Positions 60,399 through 64,000 of a DNA stretch of 64,000 nt are shown in pieces. Numbering within the stretch: position 1 is the first letter of the stretch; each line of letters starts with the position of its first letter. A program made the translations under genes and the position numbers. The notes beneath the pieces are model-generated. The model saw only the letters and a list, made by a program, of their open reading frames with translations. It had not been told where the DNA came from and ran no database searches. The DNA is from an uncultured Flavobacteriales bacterium (GTDB taxonomy: Bacteria; Bacteroidota; Bacteroidia; Flavobacteriales_G; Salibacteraceae), in NCBI GenBank assembly GCA_913057205.1, contig CAJXNO010000001.1, positions 124,001 to 188,000 on the forward strand, given 5' to 3'.

Positions 60399-60740
60399 AG
60401 TTGTTGGTTTAGAATGAGAAGTCCGATAAAAGGAGATTAGAGAGGGAAGGCTGTTGTTTCTGATTAAACCAGTACTTGATCTCCGATATGATAAATCTAC
60501 AACAGACATTCCGAATCATCGGTGTTTTAAAGGCTTAGATAAAAAGGATTTCCGTTTAGATAAGGAAAACAAAATTGAGTTCGATAGTAAACACAATTAT
60601 CTCACGAAGATACGCGATAGGAGGCTTAAATGTATATTTCGGAAGATGAAAAAAGGGTTGTGAGCTTCAAGCTCTTAAAGAATGGAGTTTTGCACGAGAT
60701 ATTAATAAGCAAAGCATTAATCTGTCTCAAGCGCTAATCG
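60399..60740. other. AT-rich intergenic stretch
   Basis: This stretch of about 340 bases lies between the small lipoprotein and the giant adhesin gene. It holds the leader of the lipoprotein and a 35-codon ORF with a strong ribosome site at 60630. The rest shows no family similarity I can name; a 69-codon frame at 60454 is not supported. The shift to AT-rich sequence begins here. Confidence 0.5.
60619..60737 (+). CDS. Possible 35-residue leader ORF with perfect AGGAGG site
   Basis: AGGAGG at 60619-60624 lies five bases before ATG at 60630. The frame reads MYISEDEKRVVSFKLLKNG and ends ICLKR at TAA 60735-60737, three bases before the adhesin ATG at 60741. Strong Shine-Dalgarno sites are rare in Bacteroidota, so this is notable. 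It could be a leader peptide coupling translation to the giant gene, or chance. The coordinates include the ribosome-binding site. Confidence 0.35.
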
Positions 60741-63700
60741 ATGAATAATTTTGGTTTTTTAGTGAGAGCACTCTCCGTTGGTCTCTTACTTTTCAGTCTG
60801 AGTGATACTTATCTTCACGCTCAAACTGGGAATATTTTTTTAAATTCAACCGGGATTGGTTCAGCTGCGGTTCTAGATCCAGGTAATGATGACTATATTA
60901 CTTCCTCCGGAACAACTTTTACGTCGTCCATTATAGATGAGTCTGACGAGTTCGATGCTGTTTTCCACGAGATTTGGTGCTACGCGAACGAGCCTACAGG
61001 TGATTTGCAAACCGGCCCAAACTGCGGTTCAACGGAGATTGTTGATAATCCTAATACTGGAAAACATGCTGCTTATTATCGCTTCATTGATCCAGATAAT
61101 ATACTCGACAATGGCGATGAATTACTGGTTTTTAGAATAAGAATTGCATCAAACCCAGGTAATGCTGGTTTCGGTTATTCCATTTTATTGGATACAGATT
61201 TAGGGTTTGGGAATACCGGACCAGCTGCAGACTCAAACTATTTATCTGGTAATCCGGGTTTTGAATTTGAGGTTCTTTTTGGTTCAGGTAATAACAATGG
61301 TGTTGAGGTAAATGATGTTGATGGCGTATCAGCAGCTAATCAAGTAACGAACCTAGCTTCTTACTCAACAACCCAGCGGCATCAAAGATCCTATGCCTTG
61401 CTTTCTAATTGTGGGGGAACGCCGGTTTTCGTGGATTTTTACATTGATTTTAGTGACTTAGGCATCTCTGCCACTACGCCGTTGCGCATGGCTTTTGCTA
61501 CTTCTTCATCTCCAAACTCTGCACTTGGAGGTTCGGCAAGTGACATAGGGGGAGTTGATGACGATAATTATGCGAGTGATGATGCGGCATTCGTAAACAT
61601 CATCAATAACTCACCCATTATGAGTTTTGCTGGGGGCTACAATTGTGTTGCTACATATACAGTTTCTAATGACACTACGATTTGTTCGGGAGATAACATC
61701 ACCCTCGGTGTTAACCTTACTTCGCCAGCAGCTGGTGTTACCTATGCTTGGTCTACTGGCGCAACAACTTCAAGCATCAGCGTTTCGCCGCTCACTTCCA
61801 CAACATATACCGTTTCAGTTACAGATTCGGTTGGTACATGTGTGGATTCTGTGGTTGTAAACATCAATAATGGAGGACCTTGCGTTGCAACCGCTTGCGC
61901 AACCTACACAGATACATGCACAGCAGGCGATTCCACTTTTTATACGTTTACTTATACCTTGCTAAACGAAGATTTTGAGGTGGATAGTGATGGTTGGACT
62001 ATAAATGGGAGTGTAACGCCAGCACCGAGGCACGAAGGAGGTCCGTCCTTAGGATCCAACTATTTTTTGGGTCGATATGCGAATGGGCAATGGATTCAAA
62101 AAACTTTTGATTTAAATAGTAAATCTCATCGCATAGCATTCGATATATACAGACTTGATTCTTGGGACAATGAAAATTTGTTGATTTATGTTGGTGATGG
62201 CACAACTTTGCTTTGTAGCATTCCATTAAGCGCGAATTCAGCAGGCCAAACATACACAGGTACTGTTAGTGGATACACCTATTCAATTGTTTCTACAACA
62301 TCCTTTAACATTCCTTATAGCAATGCACCTACTAATGTTAATTGGAAGGAACAAATTTTAAGAGTTTATATTGATGTGCCTACAGGAGTTCAATCACTTA
62401 CTTTGAAAATATCTTCTACGCTTAACTCAAGCGAATCAGATGAATCATGGGGATTAGACAATTTCAACATCACTTGTACACAGTTTGATGTGCCTGCTGG
62501 CGTTGATAGCGTTGACGTTTTTGTAGTTGGCGGTGGCGGCGGTGGCGCCACCGATGGTGGACCAGGTGGTGGCGGAGGAGAAATAAGGTATGGAAATATT
62601 GACGTTTCAGCTATTTCAACGCTTACTGCACTTCCTTCTAGAGGAGGTCGAGGTGATTATCAGTGGTGGGGAATAGATAATCAAGGTGATGCTTCTCAAG
62701 TTTACAATGGAAATTCATTGTTATACTCCGCAAATGGAGGCGAAGGAGGTGGATGGTTTACAATGACTACCGTTAATCAAGGCGGATCAGGTGGAATTGG
62801 TGGTACAGGGATTCAAGGCGCCAACGGAGGTGCAGGAGTGATGGGGAATTGTGCTGTTGGTGGAGCAGGTTCAAATGGCACAACTTCCGATATTTCGTGT
62901 ATTAATACCTATTATTCCGGTGGCGGTGGCGGGGGTATCGGTGTTGATGTCAATAATGGCCCACCTTTCTTAGGTCCTTCTGGTGGTCTAGGTGGCGGTG
63001 GACGGGGTGCCAACTACCGTTTAGGTTTTGATGGTATTACTCCGATTACTGGTTCAACAAATGGTGGAAATGGAGCAGACGGTACCGGAGGTGGCGGCGG
63101 CGGTGGATCAGCGTGTAATTCAGGTACGACAAACTATGTTAATCAACGCACCGCAGGCGGCTTCGGTGGTTCAGGAACCGTTATTATTCGATATATCGAA
63201 GTTGCGCTTGGGGTTTCTGTTTCCGAATCTAGTCTGCCTTCATGTAATGGATTGAGCGATGGAGAGATAGTAGCAACTGCTACTGGTGGAGTAACTAACT
63301 ACAACTTCTATTGGTCAAATAATGATTCAACGCTTAATACAGCCTCAACAACCGACACCTTAACAGGACTCACTGCTGGCATTTACACTGTAACAGTTGT
63401 AGATGCTAATGGGGATTCAGCACTAGCAAGCTTCACGCTAACCGAGCCTGCTGCATTGAATGTTGCCGCTACGGTTACCTCACAAGAAACCTGTATTGAT
63501 GCCAATGATGGAAGCGTAACCTTGGCGGTGAACGGTGGAACAGTAGATTCAACGCAAACCTATGCCTTTGATGGGGGGGCTATCCCCGCAAACATCACAA
63601 TCTATGGCAATGCTTCATTCGTAAGTACAGGTGGTGTTACTGGTGGTCGTATGCGCTTGGTTCCGAATTCATCTAGCGTTCAAGGTTCATTCTATCTCGA

Positions 63701-64000
63701 TTCTTTGGTTAGCACAGAAAACCATTTAAATATTGGATTTGACTTTAAAATGGTATCAGATGGCGACGGTTTTCATATGGCACTAACTGATCTAGCCAAT
63801 GCGCAAGCTACTCCTAATGGGGGTGAAGAAGAAATCGCCACAAACTCTACCTCTGTCGGTCTTGAATTAGCCTTTGAAGACATTGTCACCGACCGCGCAT
63901 ACCTTGCTTATAACAATGTTATTTTAGGCACCCACACTTTTGGAAGTGAAGTGCTTAATGGTCCTTGGCACCATGTGGATGTTTATTTAAACAACGGTCT
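60741..64000 (+). CDS. Giant secreted adhesin-like protein (SprB, MAM and glycine-rich segments), 3' end outside window
   Basis: The frame is open from ATG at 60741 to the right edge, 1086 codons with no stop. A signal peptide ends DTYLHAQ. An N-terminal domain of about 270 residues, rich in Asp, Asn and Gly, follows (NGDELLVFRIRI, FVDFYIDFSDLG). Next come a PKD/Ig-like module (NDTTICSGDNITLGV, TYAWSTGATTSS), a MAM-like domain (EDFEVDSDGWTING ... WGLDNFNITC), and a glycine-rich region at about 600-810 (VVGGGGGGATDGGPGGGGG). SprB-like repeats follow (CNGLSDGEIVATATGGV, AGIYTVTVVDANGDSA), and a concanavalin-like start ends the visible part. It is likely a T9SS-exported surface adhesin or gliding protein. 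The DNA is clearly more AT-rich than the rest. Confidence 0.85.
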   Translation, partial: MNNFGFLVRALSVGLLLFSLSDTYLHAQTGNIFLNSTGIGSAAVLDPGNDDYITSSGTTFTSSIIDESDEFDAVFHEIWCYANEPTGDLQTGPNCGSTEIVDNPNTGKHAAYYRFIDPDNILDNGDELLVFRIRIASNPGNAGFGYSILLDTDLGFGNTGPAADSNYLSGNPGFEFEVLFGSGNNNGVEVNDVDGVSAANQVTNLASYSTTQRHQRSYALLSNCGGTPVFVDFYIDFSDLGISATTPLRMAFATSSSPNSALGGSASDIGGVDDDNYASDDAAFVNIINNSPIMSFAGGYNCVATYTVSNDTTICSGDNITLGVNLTSPAAGVTYAWSTGATTSSISVSPLTSTTYTVSVTDSVGTCVDSVVVNINNGGPCVATACATYTDTCTAGDSTFYTFTYTLLNEDFEVDSDGWTINGSVTPAPRHEGGPSLGSNYFLGRYANGQWIQKTFDLNSKSHRIAFDIYRLDSWDNENLLIYVGDGTTLLCSIPLSANSAGQTYTGTVSGYTYSIVSTTSFNIPYSNAPTNVNWKEQILRVYIDVPTGVQSLTLKISSTLNSSESDESWGLDNFNITCTQFDVPAGVDSVDVFVVGGGGGGATDGGPGGGGGEIRYGNIDVSAISTLTALPSRGGRGDYQWWGIDNQGDASQVYNGNSLLYSANGGEGGGWFTMTTVNQGGSGGIGGTGIQGANGGAGVMGNCAVGGAGSNGTTSDISCINTYYSGGGGGGIGVDVNNGPPFLGPSGGLGGGGRGANYRLGFDGITPITGSTNGGNGADGTGGGGGGGSACNSGTTNYVNQRTAGGFGGSGTVIIRYIEVALGVSVSESSLPSCNGLSDGEIVATATGGVTNYNFYWSNNDSTLNTASTTDTLTGLTAGIYTVTVVDANGDSALASFTLTEPAALNVAATVTSQETCIDANDGSVTLAVNGGTVDSTQTYAFDGGAIPANITIYGNASFVSTGGVTGGRMRLVPNSSSVQGSFYLDSLVSTENHLNIGFDFKMVSDGDGFHMALTDLANAQATPNGGEEEIATNSTSVGLELAFEDIVTDRAYLAYNNVILGTHTFGSEVLNGPWHHVDVYLNNG

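Noticed and set aside
60454-60663. 69-codon plus-strand frame (begins MFLIKPVLDL)
   Set aside because: It is rich in Lys/Arg/Asp without family likeness, has no ribosome site, and overlaps the leader of the small lipoprotein; it looks like chance in AT-rich DNA.
62520-63190. Glycine-rich GGT/GGC repeats considered as a DNA satellite or phase-variable tract
   Set aside because: Repeat units vary in sequence and length and stay in frame; they are better explained as a glycine-rich protein region.
1-64000. tRNA, rRNA, CRISPR, insertion sequences and prophage genes
   Set aside because: I looked for cloverleaf ends, regular spaced repeats, transposase and integrase motifs and found none that hold.

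Overview
The window looks like a chromosome segment of a gliding-type marine Bacteroidota, most likely of the order Flavobacteriales. This rests on four things. There are many secreted proteins with 'YPNP...G.Y.V.I...' C-termini that fit the type IX secretion system (T9SS). SprB, FG-GAP and choice-of-anchor domains recur. There is a flavobacterial-type carotenoid cluster, and promoters match the Bacteroidota -7 element TAnnTTTG. The order-level placement is inference. No rRNA, tRNA, CRISPR array, insertion sequence or phage gene was seen.

Layout. 1-2722 (minus): a tightly overlapping carotenoid operon (desaturase, DUF422-type protein, CrtZ hydroxylase, CrtYcd-type cyclase running off the left edge). 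2817-8082: a small membrane-anchored protein, a TPR sensor kinase, a CRY-DASH photolyase with its DUF2256 and TIGR03643 companions, and a queuosine-precursor transporter. 8087-18421 (minus): a four-member tandem array of large secreted FG-GAP/ASPIC-UnbV/SprB proteins, one copy of which is a multiply broken pseudogene. 18558-25189: a suf iron-sulfur operon (sufA-sufB-GT39-sufC-sufD-sufS) with its own promoter, an operator-like palindrome, and a membrane glycosyltransferase embedded in it. 25253-34484: radA, three glycosyltransferase genes (two of them GT-C membrane enzymes), a broken NarL-type sensor kinase, and a biotin-dependent carboxyltransferase. 34521-37833: an ECF sigma/anti-sigma/outer-membrane-barrel operon and a TrkA-type K+ uptake regulator.

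37936-43921: two tandem M43 metalloproteases, an EamA transporter and an ArsC/Spx-like protein. 43922-44429: a gene-free stretch carrying a nested, hairpin-rich structured element, the least explained item in the window. 44430-58486: a flippase-like membrane protein, a secreted propeller protein, an outer-membrane barrel, a pair of FG-GAP T9SS cargo proteins, LapA-like, aldehyde dehydrogenase, acyltransferase, VOC and SDR genes. 58598-60398: a DUF547 lipoprotein, a start-less hypothetical gene, an N-terminally truncated V-ATPase K-like gene and a small lipoprotein. 60741-64000: the first 1086 codons of a very large, visibly more AT-rich surface adhesin with Ig/PKD, MAM-like, glycine-rich and SprB segments. 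It has no stop codon in the window and is preceded by a 35-codon ORF with a perfect AGGAGG.

Most of the unusual content is cell-surface biology. At least nine T9SS-type cargo genes share the window with membrane glycosyltransferases and an ECF/anti-sigma/OMP circuit. Several genes lack an ATG start or are broken, so either real gene decay or base-level assembly error should be considered.
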